Shown: positions 39,142 to 50,370 of the stretch, in pieces
How the letters are laid out: each line of letters starts with the position of its first letter
Numbering within the stretch: position 1 is the first letter of the stretch
NCBI RefSeq assembly: GCF_018131075.1
Contig: NZ_JAFCLS010000018.1
Span: forward strand, 1-64,000
Direction: 5' to 3'
DNA length: 64,000 nucleotides
Source of the DNA: Bradyrhizobium sp. JYMT SZCCT0428
Lineage (GTDB): Bacteria; Pseudomonadota; Alphaproteobacteria; Rhizobiales; Xanthobacteraceae
Translations under genes and position numbers: made by a program
Notes under the pieces: generated by a model
The model's database searches: none
What the model was told of the DNA's origin: nothing
The model's input: the letters and a program-made list of their open reading frames with translations, nothing else

Positions 39142-39909
39142 TCATTTGCTCTTGGCGGGGGGACGGCAATTATAGGCTCTGCGGAACCCGCCGGCCTGGG
39201 CGTCCTCTTCGGAGCAAAACCACCGGTCCGGATTGGTCAGTCCCGGATAGCTGCGGCAGGCCTGCAGATGATAGATGCCGAGATTGCCGGTGACACGGGC
39301 GCGGACCGCGAACTTGCCCTTGATGTTGCAGCCGGACGGCATCACGAAATCCTCGGGGAATAGGGCCTCGCGAATCTGGCGGTCGCGGTCGGCGCGGCAT
39401 GCGGCGCCCAGCAGCGTGCCGTCCTTCTGGCCGCGGCGGAAATCTTGCGGCGCTGCGAAACAGCCTTTCCAAAGTCCCTGACGGTCGTCTTTGGCGCGGG
39501 CCTCGTCGGTCTTGAAACGCCCGGTTGCAGAGGCGTCGATATTCAGGGCGAAGCCCTGGCGGACCAGCAACTGGCTGAGGCTGGTGGGGTCGCCGCCCTC
39601 GATCTTGCACACGCCGAGGCGCCGCTTTTTGAAGGTGGGATCGACGCCGAGATCGTCGCAGCGGATCTGGCGGCCGCCGATCAGCTTGACCAGTTGATCG
39701 CGCGCCTCGATGCCGCAGGCCCAGCTGTCGGCGTGTTCGTCGATGCAGAGCTGATCGAACGCCGGGGCGTCGATCCCGTCGAGCCGGTAGGTCACGTTGC
39801 CCAATTGAACCGTGCCGCCATCCTTGACGGTCGCCGTGGCGGCCCAGGTCCGGGACGAGGAAAGTGAGACCAATAACAGCGCAACAATCAGAACAACCCG
39901 TGACCGCAT
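39142..39909 (-). CDS. Secreted SNase-like (thermonuclease family) protein
   Basis: This 255-residue protein has a signal peptide (MRSRVVLIVALLLVSLSSSR, cut near TWA) and an SNase-like OB-fold: GGTVQLGNVTYRLDGIDAPA and TFKKRRLGVCKI, with the R-L-x-G-I-D-A-P signature. The C-terminal half (residues 170-255) has five cysteines and resembles a small exported extension. Nuclease activity is expected by family, but the match to the three active-site residues of the staphylococcal enzyme was not checked residue by residue. A longer frame adds an N-terminal arginine-rich tract that would precede the signal peptide. Confidence 0.8.
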   Translation of the reverse strand: MRSRVVLIVALLLVSLSSSRTWAATATVKDGGTVQLGNVTYRLDGIDAPAFDQLCIDEHADSWACGIEARDQLVKLIGGRQIRCDDLGVDPTFKKRRLGVCKIEGGDPTSLSQLLVRQGFALNIDASATGRFKTDEARAKDDRQGLWKGCFAAPQDFRRGQKDGTLLGAACRADRDRQIREALFPEDFVMPSGCNIKGKFAVRARVTGNLGIYHLQACRSYPGLTNPDRWFCSEEDAQAGGFRRAYNCRPPAKSK

Positions 39910-39989
39910 GTGTCTCACTTCAAATCTCTTTCGTATCCGCGCGAACCTTCTAGCACATGCCGGCATCCCGGAACCAAGGGCGGCCAGCG

Positions 39990-40550
39990 TTACGATGTGT
40001 CACCATCCTTCAGCAACTCAATTTCTCTCGCCATATTGGCGCGGGCGCGCAGGTCGTATCGCGTTGCAAAACTGGGGTCAGGGAAGATCACGGGCCTCGC
40101 CATGAAGCGCTGGAGGACGTCGGAACGCCCGGACCGGTAGGCGGCATCCGGAACATGGGAAAATTCCTTCCGGATCGACGAGGCATAGGCGTCGTACCGG
40201 TCTGGTTCAGCCCCCAATATGCTGAGGTCGATCGAAATCAGGATCGCGCCGAGGCGGTCGCCGGGCGTGACCTGGTGGGACTTTGTCAGGCGGATCAGCC
40301 GGCCGACTTGCGCTCGGACATCCGATGACACGGCTTGCTCGGCAAGCAGGGCGCTCTGTTCTTCATTGTCCGATTTTGTGGGATCGTAAACCGCGTCGTG
40401 CCACCAGATGGCCTGAACGAGCAGATCACGCTCGGCCGCGGAAAGGTGATCGACGGACGACAATAGATCGAGGCAATCCTCGATATGCGCCAGATTGTGA
40501 TAGTGGCGACCCGGAGCCGAATAGGCGGCGATCAATGCGTCGTTGGACAT
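39990..40550 (-). CDS. HD-domain-like predicted metal-dependent hydrolase
   Basis: This 186-residue protein has the H-x-x-H type sequence RHYHNLAHIEDCL, then WWHDAVYDPTKSDNEEQSAL with the HD pair, and an all-helical C-terminus. This is the layout of HD-superfamily phosphohydrolases often annotated as predicted metal-dependent proteins. The N-terminus is shorter than usual members. Substrate unknown. The alternative start at 40625 adds 25 residues that include a tryptophan; the chosen ATG begins at MSNDALIAAYS. The region upstream holds an SOS-type promoter on the other strand. Confidence 0.75.
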   Translation of the reverse strand: MSNDALIAAYSAPGRHYHNLAHIEDCLDLLSSVDHLSAAERDLLVQAIWWHDAVYDPTKSDNEEQSALLAEQAVSSDVRAQVGRLIRLTKSHQVTPGDRLGAILISIDLSILGAEPDRYDAYASSIRKEFSHVPDAAYRSGRSDVLQRFMARPVIFPDPSFATRYDLRARANMAREIELLKDGDTS

Positions 40551-40649
40551 CCACAAGATGTAATGCAATGCGGATGCGGCGGAAATGGCTGGGGCCGTGC
40601 GGCTCCATCCACAAGCGAGGGACATCGTCTCATGCGCCGCGCATATTCA

Positions 40650-40679
40650 TTGACTTCACAAGAACAAAATAGGAACATA
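40650..40679 (+). promoter_or_regulatory. Promoter with alphaproteobacterial LexA (SOS) box
   Basis: TTGACT at 40650-40655 is followed 17-18 bases later by AACATA (40674-40679). GAAC-AAAATAG-GAAC at 40662-40676 is an exact match to GAAC-N7-GAAC, the LexA box known from alphaproteobacteria. It overlaps the spacer and -10, so LexA binding would block transcription of the gene starting at 40704. Confidence 0.75.
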
Positions 40680-40703
40680 ACGCTCCGCCGTGAGATCAGC
40701 GCC

Positions 40704-40913
40704 ATGCCTTGTTCCTCCCAGCCAGCCACCGAACCGAATGACGAGCTGGAAACGGCGGTCGATCAGGCCATTTCGGCCTGCGGCGGCGATATGCGCGCGA
40801 CCATCCGCGCGCTGATCGTGGCCAACGAATATCTGGAAACCGAGGTCGGCGAACTGATGAAAGCGGTGTCGCACGCCTATACGCGCGGCCGGTTTCAAAG
40901 CTATTCGGGCTGA
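40704..40913 (+). CDS. Small protein under a putative LexA box
   Basis: This 69-residue protein begins MPCSSQPATEPNDELETAVD and continues QAISACGGDMRATIRALIVA, then NEYLETEVGELMKAVSHAYT. It is a two- to three-helix soluble protein of a type I know from Bradyrhizobium but cannot name. The SOS-box promoter lies 25 bp upstream of the ATG. Induction by DNA damage is therefore expected. Function could be in DNA repair or checkpoint control, but nothing in the sequence shows that. Confidence 0.7.
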   Translation: MPCSSQPATEPNDELETAVDQAISACGGDMRATIRALIVANEYLETEVGELMKAVSHAYTRGRFQSYSG

Positions 40914-41086
40914 CGGGCTGCAGTCGGCCGCTGCCTGAGCAGGCGGCTCGAAACTGGACCGTTGCCTCGGTCGATTTTTGCTGTACGGGTTTGTTAGCCG
41001 CGTCTCCGCATGTCACATTGCGGGTGAGGATCCTGCCCCAGGCCTTAAAACAGCAAGCCTTAAAATAAAGCTCAAGCAAGAAGCAC

Positions 41087-43102
<2,016 letters not shown>

Positions 43103-43118
43103 GCAGGCAACACATACA

Positions 43119-43199
43119 CCGTCATTGCGAGCGCAGCGAAGCAATCCATAGCGCGGCATAAAGAAAGAATGGATTGCTTCGCTCCGCTCGCAATGACGG
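43119..43199. repeat. Dispersed palindromic repeat (CATTGCGAGCG type)
   Basis: CCGTCATTGCGAGCGCAGCG at the left and CGCTCGCAATGACGG at the right, each with GAAGCAATCCAT or its complement, are complementary. It is the same unit as 21610-21681. It lies between pccA and the lyase gene, so transcription through both would include a large hairpin. Confidence 0.85.
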
Positions 43200-43221
43200 T
43201 GGATAGAACTGAGGTAGCCCG

Positions 43222-44100
43222 ATGGCCTTCCGCCAACGCCGCGAAAAATTGCGTGCCATCCTCAACGGATCGACCTGCATCCGGCCGGGATCGGTTTACG
43301 ATCCGGTCTCCGTCCGCATCGCCGAGGACCTCGGCTTCGAACTTGGCATGTTCGGCGGCTCGGTGGCCTCGCTGGCGGTGCTCGGCGATCCCGATATCAC
43401 GCTGATCACGCTCACCGAACTCGCCGAACAAATGCGCCGGATGTCGCGCGCCGCGGCGTTGCCGGTGCTGGTCGACGCCGACCATGGTTACGGCAATGCG
43501 CTCAATGTCCGGCGGACCGTGCAGGAACTGGAGACCGCGGGTGCTGCGGGCCTCACCATCGAGGACACGCTGCTGCCGCAGGCCTTCGGCGTCTCGGAGC
43601 CGCAGCTGATTCCGCTCGAGGAGGGCGTCGGCAAGATGCGGGCGGCGCTCGACGGGCGCCGCGATCCCGCGCTGGTCATCATGGGCCGCACCGGAACGCG
43701 CGGCGGTGGCCCGTCGGCGGCGAGCTTCGAGGAATGCCTGGTCCGCGCCAAAGCCTACAGCGCCACCGGCGTCGATGCGCTGTTCTTCACCGGGCTGACG
43801 ACGCGCCGGGAAGTCGAGGCGATTGCAGCGGTGACGACGCTGCCGATCGTGCTCGGCAACCCCCAGGGCGAACTCGATGACGCGGCCTTTCTCAGTAGTC
43901 AGCGGGTGAAGATTGCACTGCAGGGACACACGCCTTTCGCCGCCGCCACGCAAGCCGTCTACGAGACGCTGAAAGCACTGCGCGAGGGAGCCTCGCCGAA
44001 GAACCTCAAAGGCCTCGCATCGTCAGAGTTGACCGGGCGAGCCATGCGCGAAGCCGATGTGAAGGCGCGCAGCGCCGAATTTCTCGGGCTGAAGAAATAG
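43222..44100 (+). CDS. Isocitrate lyase/PEP mutase-family protein, oxaloacetate decarboxylase type
   Basis: This 292-residue protein has the family signature in VDADHGYGNALNV, ITIEDT-like LTIEDTLLPQAFGV, and PVLVDADH metal ligands, with GRTGTRGGGPSA. The closest named group is oxaloacetate decarboxylase/PA4872-like, which lacks the cysteine of isocitrate lyase (no KKCGH). It would decarboxylate oxaloacetate to pyruvate. The start follows GGTAGCCC. It is directly followed by an acylphosphatase gene. The assignment to oxaloacetate is by family. Confidence 0.8.
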   Translation: MAFRQRREKLRAILNGSTCIRPGSVYDPVSVRIAEDLGFELGMFGGSVASLAVLGDPDITLITLTELAEQMRRMSRAAALPVLVDADHGYGNALNVRRTVQELETAGAAGLTIEDTLLPQAFGVSEPQLIPLEEGVGKMRAALDGRRDPALVIMGRTGTRGGGPSAASFEECLVRAKAYSATGVDALFFTGLTTRREVEAIAAVTTLPIVLGNPQGELDDAAFLSSQRVKIALQGHTPFAAATQAVYETLKALREGASPKNLKGLASSELTGRAMREADVKARSAEFLGLKK

Positions 44101-44400
44101 ATGACCAGTGCGATCCGCCATGTGACGGTCACGGGCCGGGTACAGGGCGTCGGCTACCGTGCCTGGGTCGCGGACGAGGCGATGACGCGTGATGTCGAGG
44201 GCTGGGTACGCAATCGCAGGGACGGCAGCGTCGAGGCATTGTTCGCGGGGCCTGCGGACGTCGTCGCCGACATGATCGCAGCGTGCCGGCGTGGCCCGTC
44301 GATGGCGCGGGTCGACGCGGTGAGGGAAGAGGACGCCCATCCTGACGCGTTGAAACTGCTACGGAGAGGGGAGCGGTTCTCGCTGTTGCCGACGATCTGA
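44101..44400 (+). CDS. acyP: Acylphosphatase
   Basis: This 99-residue enzyme has the signature GRVQGVGYRAWV (catalytic Arg) and GWVRNRRDGSVEALFAG (catalytic Asn). It hydrolyses acyl phosphates. The ATG follows the TAG of the lyase gene without any gap, so the two are coupled. Length and motifs are typical. A short extension to DALKLLRRGERFSLLPTI closes the fold. Confidence 0.95.
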   Translation: MTSAIRHVTVTGRVQGVGYRAWVADEAMTRDVEGWVRNRRDGSVEALFAGPADVVADMIAACRRGPSMARVDAVREEDAHPDALKLLRRGERFSLLPTI

Positions 44401-44465
44401 CATTGGCGCGGATCAAGTTCGTTGCCATAGTCGGCACTGGCCGAAACCCGCCAACGAGGTGATCC

Positions 44466-44606
44466 ATGAAGCCGCCAACTTCCGAACGCGATTGGAGGCG
44501 TGTCCATCATTCGCCGATGTTCTGGGTCGGCCTCGTGCTGTGCCTTGCCGCGATCGCGATCTACCTGTGGTCGGATGACCTGTCGTGGCGGCCGGGGACG
44601 CGATAG
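44466..44606 (+). CDS. Very small membrane protein
   Basis: This 46-residue frame begins MKPPTSERDWRRVHHSPMFW and has one membrane helix (VGLVLCLAAIAIYLWSDD). A GAGGTGATCC ribosome site precedes the ATG. It ends SWRPGTR. Function unknown. Confidence 0.65.
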   Translation: MKPPTSERDWRRVHHSPMFWVGLVLCLAAIAIYLWSDDLSWRPGTR

Positions 44607-44632
44607 CGAGGGGGAGTTAGGCCAAGCCCGGG

Positions 44633-45451
44633 TCAGTGGGCCTTGCCCATGTAAAGCTGATACAGCGTGATGACTTCGAACGCAATCAGCCCGACGATGA
44701 TGAGTTCGAGGCGCAGGGTTCGGCGCGTGTCGATAATATCGGCAAGGGTGTTGGCCCTCTCCGCGACCACAGCAAGTTTCCGGTTGAGCGCATCGAGCCG
44801 CTCCTTGAGCTCGTATTCGTCTTCAAGCCGGGCATAAAGCCGCTCGAGGTCGGGACGATCCCACAATGCGTCAGGCTTTTCACCGATCGCAACGCGGCCG
44901 GAGACCCTGTGCTGGACCAGCAGGGCGCTTCCGATCAGTTGTAGGACGCCCTTTCGATCACGCCTGGTTCGTCCGTGATCTGCCAGCTCCTTGGCAAACG
45001 GTTCGATGATCTCGAACACCTTCGCCACTTCGCGTTCGTCGTGCGCCAGTACGACGCTCTTGGCCAGCACGTCGGCCACGACAAGAAGCCTTGCCGGCGA
45101 CATGTCGCGCAACTGTATGGGTCCGCCGGACAGGACCTGATCCTCGGTCTCACCCTCACCGGCGAAGGCGAGAATGGCGGCTTCCTCTTCACGGCGCGCC
45201 AGCTTGCCGTCGATCCGGGGTTTCAGTGTTTCCAGGAAGCGGCTTTGTTCGTCCGACCCAAGGCCGATCAGGACCGCCACCCCGTAGCGGAACAGAACCG
45301 CGACGCCGCTCGTGCCAACCCTGATCGCGAGCGGGATCGCCGAGAGCGCCTCTGTTTCGAAGCCGATCGTATTGATGCGGTCGCCGACATGCAGCGCGTG
45401 CGCCGTGACCCGCGTCCCGATTTCAGCGGGAATGAATTCGGGTTTGGTCAT
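44633..45451 (-). CDS. RMD1/YagE (DUF155) family protein
   Basis: This 272-residue protein belongs to the RMD1/DUF155 family, with LFRYGVAVLIGLGSDEQSRF near residues 53-75 and a helical C-terminal half ending in one membrane helix (LELIIVGLIAFEVITLYQLY). In yeast the relative Rmd1 is mitochondrial; bacterial members are tail-anchored and of unknown role. The start MTKPEFIPAE at 45451 has a good context. It stands alone on the minus strand. Confidence 0.8.
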   Translation of the reverse strand: MTKPEFIPAEIGTRVTAHALHVGDRINTIGFETEALSAIPLAIRVGTSGVAVLFRYGVAVLIGLGSDEQSRFLETLKPRIDGKLARREEEAAILAFAGEGETEDQVLSGGPIQLRDMSPARLLVVADVLAKSVVLAHDEREVAKVFEIIEPFAKELADHGRTRRDRKGVLQLIGSALLVQHRVSGRVAIGEKPDALWDRPDLERLYARLEDEYELKERLDALNRKLAVVAERANTLADIIDTRRTLRLELIIVGLIAFEVITLYQLYMGKAH

Positions 45452-45522
45452 CTCGCCGTCTCCTCAAGGCCGATGCCCGGAGGTTACGCGCGTTCCATGA
45501 CAGGCGCGATGCGATCGCCAGT

Positions 45523-45747
45523 CTATGCGGTCGCGCGAATCGGAGAGGGCGGCGCATCGATGTGCCGGTACTTGTGTTCCGACGACATCACCAGCCGATA
45601 AGCTCGCAGCTTGGAATCCTGCCAGACATCGAGAAGTTGGCCGCAGGTCGTACATTCAATCCGGCCCGGCCGTCCAATCGGTGAACTTGATTCCGCGACT
45701 TCGTAAGCTGACGCGCAGGATGGGCAGGTGAAATCGGATATTTTCAT
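45523..45747 (-). CDS. Zinc-ribbon protein (MJ0042-finger type)
   Basis: This 74-residue protein has CPSC at residues 8-11 and CTTC about 25 residues later, framed as MKISDFTCPSCASAYEVAES and GRIECTTCGQLLDVW. This is the four-cysteine layout of MJ0042-type zinc ribbons found in alphaproteobacteria. The C-terminal third is not conserved in shape. The function is unknown; such ribbons are thought to bind nucleic acids or proteins. Confidence 0.7.
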   Translation of the reverse strand: MKISDFTCPSCASAYEVAESSSPIGRPGRIECTTCGQLLDVWQDSKLRAYRLVMSSEHKYRHIDAPPSPIRATA

Positions 45748-45938
45748 TGGCGGAACCTGTGGTGTTTTGAGCAGGACGATTGTTCTGGATCAATGTGGCA
45801 CCAGAAGGGTCCAGGCTGACGCGGGCCGCATATAATTTGTGCGCACGCGCTAAATCCGGTCGTCATGGCAGCAGGGCTGACATGCAGAACTGATATGTGG
45901 ACGGTCTCGCCGAAGACCTTGATCCGTGATCACGCGCG

Positions 45939-47891
45939 CTAATGCGCCAGCTTGCGTTCGACAGGCGCCAGTTCTGGATCGTGCTGGATCGACCCGGCCT
46001 CGACATAACGCAGGACCGGCGATGAATAGACGAAGCTGCGATTGCGGCCGAGCCGCTTGGCCTCATAAAGCGCGGCGTCGGCTTCGCCGACCAGCGCCGC
46101 TTCGCCAGGCGTCGAACGCGTCCGGGTGGCAATGCCGGCGCTGATGGTGACGAAGCCGCGGTTGGCGGCGGTGTTGGGAAGGCCGAGGGCGCGCACGGTC
46201 AGCCGGATCGATTCGGCGACTTTCAATGCATCGTCTTCGGAAATGTTCGGCAGCACGACGGCGAATTCCTCGCCGCCATAGCGTGCGGAGAGGCCCGATG
46301 TATTCGAGGTCGCATCGCCGATGGCTTTGGCTACGGCCTGCAGGCAGCGGTCGCCGGCCTGGTGTCCATAGGTGTCGTTGTAACCTTTGAAGTTGTCGAT
46401 GTCGAACAGCAGCACCGAAATCTCTTCGCAGGCCTCAAACTGGCGTGCCAGAAAACCATCGAAGGTGCGGCGGTTGGTCAATCCGGTCAGGCCGTCGGTG
46501 GCCGCAAGCTGGGTCAGGCGGCGGTTGAGCAGGTTCAGCTCATCTTCCATCCGCTTGCGTTCCGTGATGTCGCGCAGCACGCCGACAAACTCCGCCTCGG
46601 CGGGATTGTCGCGTTCCGATGCCTGCTTGAAGTTGCTTTCGACCCACACGATCGATCCGTCGGCACGGTAGGTCCGGAACTCGGCTGTGCTGACGGCGCC
46701 CGAACCGTTCAGCCGCGCGCTCGCGGTCATCACGCCTTGCTTGTCCTCGGCGTGAACCATGTCGAAGCAGGATTTGCCGACGAGGTCCTGCGGGCGAACG
46801 CCCAGCATCTGTTCGACCGAGTGGGACACATAACGAAGCGTGCCGCGGCCATTGAGCAGGATAACGACGTCGGCGATATTGTTCGCCAGCAGGCGATAGT
46901 GCGACTCGCTCTCCCGCAGCGCGCGCTCGGTCCTGGCTCGAAAATTGAACTGCGCCGAGAGCAGGGCTGCGAGCAGGATGATCACGCACAGCAATACCAC
47001 TGCCACGATCGCATCCGTGCGCAGGTCCATCGACCAGGCCGACAGCAGCCAGTCTTCGGACATCGCCACCGTGACGACCAGCGGATAACGCGGCGCCGCC
47101 TCGTATCCGAAATACTTTACGATGCCGTCGAACGGTGAAATGATCTTGTAGTATCCGGCCGAGCTCCGTTTGAGGTGCGTCGTGAACAGGTCCAGTCTGG
47201 AAAGGTCAGTGCTCTGGCTCGAGAACGGCCAGCGGGACAGGACGGCACCGTCATTGCGCAGCAGGCTGATGCCGCCGTCGGGTCCGAGCTGGAATGCGCT
47301 GTAGAAAGCGCTGAAGTAATCGCTATCGATCGCGGCTGTCAGCACGCCGCCAAAGCTGCCGTCCTGTTTGGTGACACGCTTTGAGAGCAGGATGGTCGGT
47401 CGCCCGGTGAGGCGGGATTGAAACATTTCGCTGATGCGTAGCGCCTTGCCGGCGGTGTCGCGATGGTAGGCGAAGTAGGGCCGGTCGCCATTGTTGTAGC
47501 GTGGTGTTTCCGGCAGCGATGAATAGCGCCAATTGCCGTTGGTATCGAGCACGCCGATCTCGCGTATTTGCGGCAGCGCGGCCACGGTGTCGGCCATGTA
47601 TTTGTTGAACCGCTCCGGCAGGGGGGTTTGATACATGAGCAGATCGACCATGCCACCCATCGCGATGTCGGCGGCTTGAATGGTGTGCCCGGCGTGCTCG
47701 GCCAGCGAGTGGGCGAGGTTCTTGATGTCGGTGGAGCCGCGCGACAGCGCGGCCGATTTGGCTTCGAGCGCCTTCCAGACCACGACGCCCAGGATGCAGG
47801 CCGTCATGACCAGCGCAAAGAAGACCACGACCATTCCCGGCGTGATCCGCCGCAGGAGGCCGTTTTGGTTTGCGAGGTGTCGATCGGGCAT
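45939..47891 (-). CDS. Cache-PAS-GGDEF diguanylate cyclase
   Basis: This 650-residue protein has TM1 (MVVVFFALVMTACILGVVVW), a dCache domain to about 290, TM2 (AIVAVVLLCVIILLAALLSA), one PAS at about 340-460 and a C-terminal GGDEF domain with YGGEEFAVVLPN (GGEEF, active form). No EAL is present. It synthesises cyclic di-GMP when its Cache domain senses an external ligand. The RxxD inhibitory site was not established. It is single, with the hybrid kinase 172 bp away on the same strand. Confidence 0.92.
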   Translation of the reverse strand: MPDRHLANQNGLLRRITPGMVVVFFALVMTACILGVVVWKALEAKSAALSRGSTDIKNLAHSLAEHAGHTIQAADIAMGGMVDLLMYQTPLPERFNKYMADTVAALPQIREIGVLDTNGNWRYSSLPETPRYNNGDRPYFAYHRDTAGKALRISEMFQSRLTGRPTILLSKRVTKQDGSFGGVLTAAIDSDYFSAFYSAFQLGPDGGISLLRNDGAVLSRWPFSSQSTDLSRLDLFTTHLKRSSAGYYKIISPFDGIVKYFGYEAAPRYPLVVTVAMSEDWLLSAWSMDLRTDAIVAVVLLCVIILLAALLSAQFNFRARTERALRESESHYRLLANNIADVVILLNGRGTLRYVSHSVEQMLGVRPQDLVGKSCFDMVHAEDKQGVMTASARLNGSGAVSTAEFRTYRADGSIVWVESNFKQASERDNPAEAEFVGVLRDITERKRMEDELNLLNRRLTQLAATDGLTGLTNRRTFDGFLARQFEACEEISVLLFDIDNFKGYNDTYGHQAGDRCLQAVAKAIGDATSNTSGLSARYGGEEFAVVLPNISEDDALKVAESIRLTVRALGLPNTAANRGFVTISAGIATRTRSTPGEAALVGEADAALYEAKRLGRNRSFVYSSPVLRYVEAGSIQHDPELAPVERKLAH

Positions 47892-48063
47892 CTTCCGCCT
47901 TGATGGGGGAGTGCCAAATCATTCTGACCGGCAAGCGAAATGCGTGGCCGGAATCTACCGGCCAATAGGTGGCGATGCGGTTAATGAATCGGTCAGGAAA
48001 ACAACGGAGGAACCGGGATTTCGGCCGGGATCCGGTGGAACCGGGACAGGCGCGGCCCGCCGG

Positions 48064-49587
48064 TCACCGCGGCAATTTTGCGATCGCCTGGCTCAACTGA
48101 TGGATCTCATAGGGCTTGCGGAGGATGGGAAAATCGCCGCGCACGTTCAGGGCGGCATCGCTATAGCCGGTCGCCAGCAGAATCGGCAGCTGGGGCCGCA
48201 TCGCCTTGAGGCGGCGCGCCAGGCCGAGGCCGTCCATTTTGCCCGGCATCACAATGTCGGAGAATACGAGGTCGATCCCGTCGCTCTCGATCTCGCGCAG
48301 GGCGGCCTCGGCATTCGCTACCCTGCGGACGGTGTAGCCGAGTTGTTCGAGCAGGCTGGTGCTGACCGCGGCGACTTCCGGATTGTCGTCGACCAGCAGC
48401 ACGGTGCCGCTTCCACCGGATTCGGTTACGCTGACATCGTCAACCGCCAGGCCGCCATGCTGTCGCGGCAGCAGGATCGTGATCTTCGTACCCTTGCCGA
48501 GTTCGCTGGCAACCCTGATCGTTCCGCCGGCCTGATGGGCGAAACCGTGCACCTGCGACAGACCCAAGCCGGTGCCCTTGCCGACCGGTTTGGTCGTAAA
48601 AAAGGGATCGAATATCTTGCTCAGCACGTCTGGCGCGATGCCGGTGCCGGTATCCGTCACGGAGATGGCGACATAGTCGCCGCTATGGGCGTCATCACTC
48701 AGCCTGGTGTTATCGGCGGCAACCTTGATGATGCCTCCGTCGGACATGGCGTCGCGGGCGTTGATCACAAGATTGACCAGCGCGGTCTCGAGTTCGGTGA
48801 TATCGACCATGACCGGCCAGACGCTGCGGTCGAGGTCGAACTGCAGTGTCACCGTGCCGCCGACGCCGGTGTGGAGAACATCGCGCACCGCCTTGATTCT
48901 TTCGGTGACATCGACCGTTTGCGGATTGACGCTTTGTCGCCTGGCGAATGTCAGCAGCTGGCTGGTCAGTGCGGCGCCGCGCTTTGTCGCCCCGTCGATA
49001 GCGGCCAGCGCGCGCTGCATCTTGGGATCGTCGGAGGCTCCCTTCCTGAGCGTATGCAGGCTGCCGCTGACGATCATCAGGAGATTGTTGAAATCGTGCG
49101 CCACGCCGCCGGTCAGTTGGCCGAGCGCGTCCAGCTTCTGGGATTCCGCCAGTTGCGCCTGCATCTGATCGAGCTTGAGCTGGGCCTCACGGCGTTCGGA
49201 GATGTCGCGGGTGATCTTGGCAAAGCCGACCAGCCTGCCGTCCTCGTAGATCGGGTCGATGACAACGCTGGCCCAGAAGAAGGTGCCGTCCTTGCGGACG
49301 CGCCAGCCGTCCTCCTCATAGCGGCCGGTTTCGCGCGCGATGCGCAACGCGCGGGTTGGCTTGCCGTTGGCGCGGTCAGGTTCGGTGTAGAAACAGGAGA
49401 AGTGCCGGCCCAGGATCTCCGCCGGCGAATAGCCCTTGATGCGTTCACCGCCGATGTTCCAGCTGGTGATGATGCCGGTGGGGTCGAGCATGTACAGCGC
49501 GTAGTCGGCGACCCCCTCCACCAGAAGCCGGAAACTGCGTTCGCTCTCGAACAGATCCCGCTGCTGTCGTTGGTCTATTTCGGCCAT
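48064..49587 (-). CDS. PAS hybrid histidine kinase with receiver
   Basis: This 507-residue soluble kinase has one PAS (SFRLLVEGVADYALYMLDPT, at about 20-130), HisKA with GGVAHDFNNLLMI, HATPase with NLVINARDAM and GTGLGLS, and a C-terminal receiver (LLVDDNPEVAAVSTSLLEQL, Asp in VFSDIVMPGKMDG). It resembles a shorter version of the 36621 kinase. The start at 49587 (MAEIDQRQQR) avoids an unlikely 24-residue extension. No response regulator with an output lies next to it. The cue is unknown. Confidence 0.9.
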   Translation of the reverse strand: MAEIDQRQQRDLFESERSFRLLVEGVADYALYMLDPTGIITSWNIGGERIKGYSPAEILGRHFSCFYTEPDRANGKPTRALRIARETGRYEEDGWRVRKDGTFFWASVVIDPIYEDGRLVGFAKITRDISERREAQLKLDQMQAQLAESQKLDALGQLTGGVAHDFNNLLMIVSGSLHTLRKGASDDPKMQRALAAIDGATKRGAALTSQLLTFARRQSVNPQTVDVTERIKAVRDVLHTGVGGTVTLQFDLDRSVWPVMVDITELETALVNLVINARDAMSDGGIIKVAADNTRLSDDAHSGDYVAISVTDTGTGIAPDVLSKIFDPFFTTKPVGKGTGLGLSQVHGFAHQAGGTIRVASELGKGTKITILLPRQHGGLAVDDVSVTESGGSGTVLLVDDNPEVAAVSTSLLEQLGYTVRRVANAEAALREIESDGIDLVFSDIVMPGKMDGLGLARRLKAMRPQLPILLATGYSDAALNVRGDFPILRKPYEIHQLSQAIAKLPR

Positions 49588-49747
49588 CTGAACCCCTAAC
49601 CTAGTGGCCGAAACGCGCGGGATGCCGGATGGTTCCGGCAATGGACAAGTTTTAGGCACATTTTAGCCGGGGGCGCGATCGGGCAGGGCACGGCTCGCCT
49701 TGGCGAATATGTCCGGTCCGATGAAGAGGCTTGACGTCGATCCAGAA

Positions 49748-50323
49748 ATGTCAGATATTTCTGTCATGACAGAAACAACCGAAAAGAAGAAACTCCCGGC
49801 CGCCGTCGAGCGGTTCATCCTGCACTGGGGTGACATGGGGGACGAGTGGGGCGTCAACCGCTCGGTCAGCCAGATCCACGGCCTGCTGTACCTCGCCGAG
49901 GCGCCGATGACGGCCGAGGATATCGCCGAGACGCTCGGCATGGCCAGGTCCAACGTCTCCAACTCCATCAAGGAGCTGCTGTCCTGGAACCTGATCCGCC
50001 GGGTGCCGATCCTGGGCGACCGCCGCGATCATTACGAGGCCGAGACCGACATCTGGGAAGTGGCGGCGCGGATCGCGTCCCGCCGCAAGGAGCGCGAGAT
50101 CGACCCCGCGGTCGATGCGCTGCGCGCCTGCGTTTCCGATGCCGCCGATGATCCGACCATCAGCGCGGTCGCGAGCAAGCGGCTGAGGGAGATGCTGGAA
50201 TTCACCGAGCTGGTCGACCGCTGGTACATGCAGATGCTGAAAGTGCCGCGACCGAGATTGGTCGCCCTGATCAAGCTTGGCGAGAAGATCGTCAGCTTCC
50301 TGCCGATGGGAAAATCCAAATAG
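49748..50323 (+). CDS. GbsR/MarR-like transcriptional regulator
   Basis: This 191-residue protein has the GbsR-type winged HTH (KKLPAAVERFILHWGDMGDE, then VNRSVSQIHGLLYLAEAPMT, and ARSNVSNSIKELLSWNLIRR) and helical dimerization parts. Such proteins usually repress osmolyte-uptake or similar genes. The start may be 49748 or the inner ATG at 49766, which lies within a perfect 16-bp palindrome (49759-49774). That suggests autoregulation at its own start region. It heads a run of genes on the same strand. Confidence 0.88.
   Translation: MSDISVMTETTEKKKLPAAVERFILHWGDMGDEWGVNRSVSQIHGLLYLAEAPMTAEDIAETLGMARSNVSNSIKELLSWNLIRRVPILGDRRDHYEAETDIWEVAARIASRRKEREIDPAVDALRACVSDAADDPTISAVASKRLREMLEFTELVDRWYMQMLKVPRPRLVALIKLGEKIVSFLPMGKSK
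49759..49774. promoter_or_regulatory. 16-bp perfect palindrome at the regulator start
   Basis: TTCTGTCATGACAGAA is fully symmetric. A further half site TGTCAG lies at 49749-49754. It sits on one possible start codon (ATG 49766) of the GbsR-like gene, so a bound repressor would block its own translation or transcription. Confidence 0.55.
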
Positions 50324-50370
50324 CGCGGGGCAAATAATACTGGGAGCGGGTGGGAGTAACGGAGCGTTCG

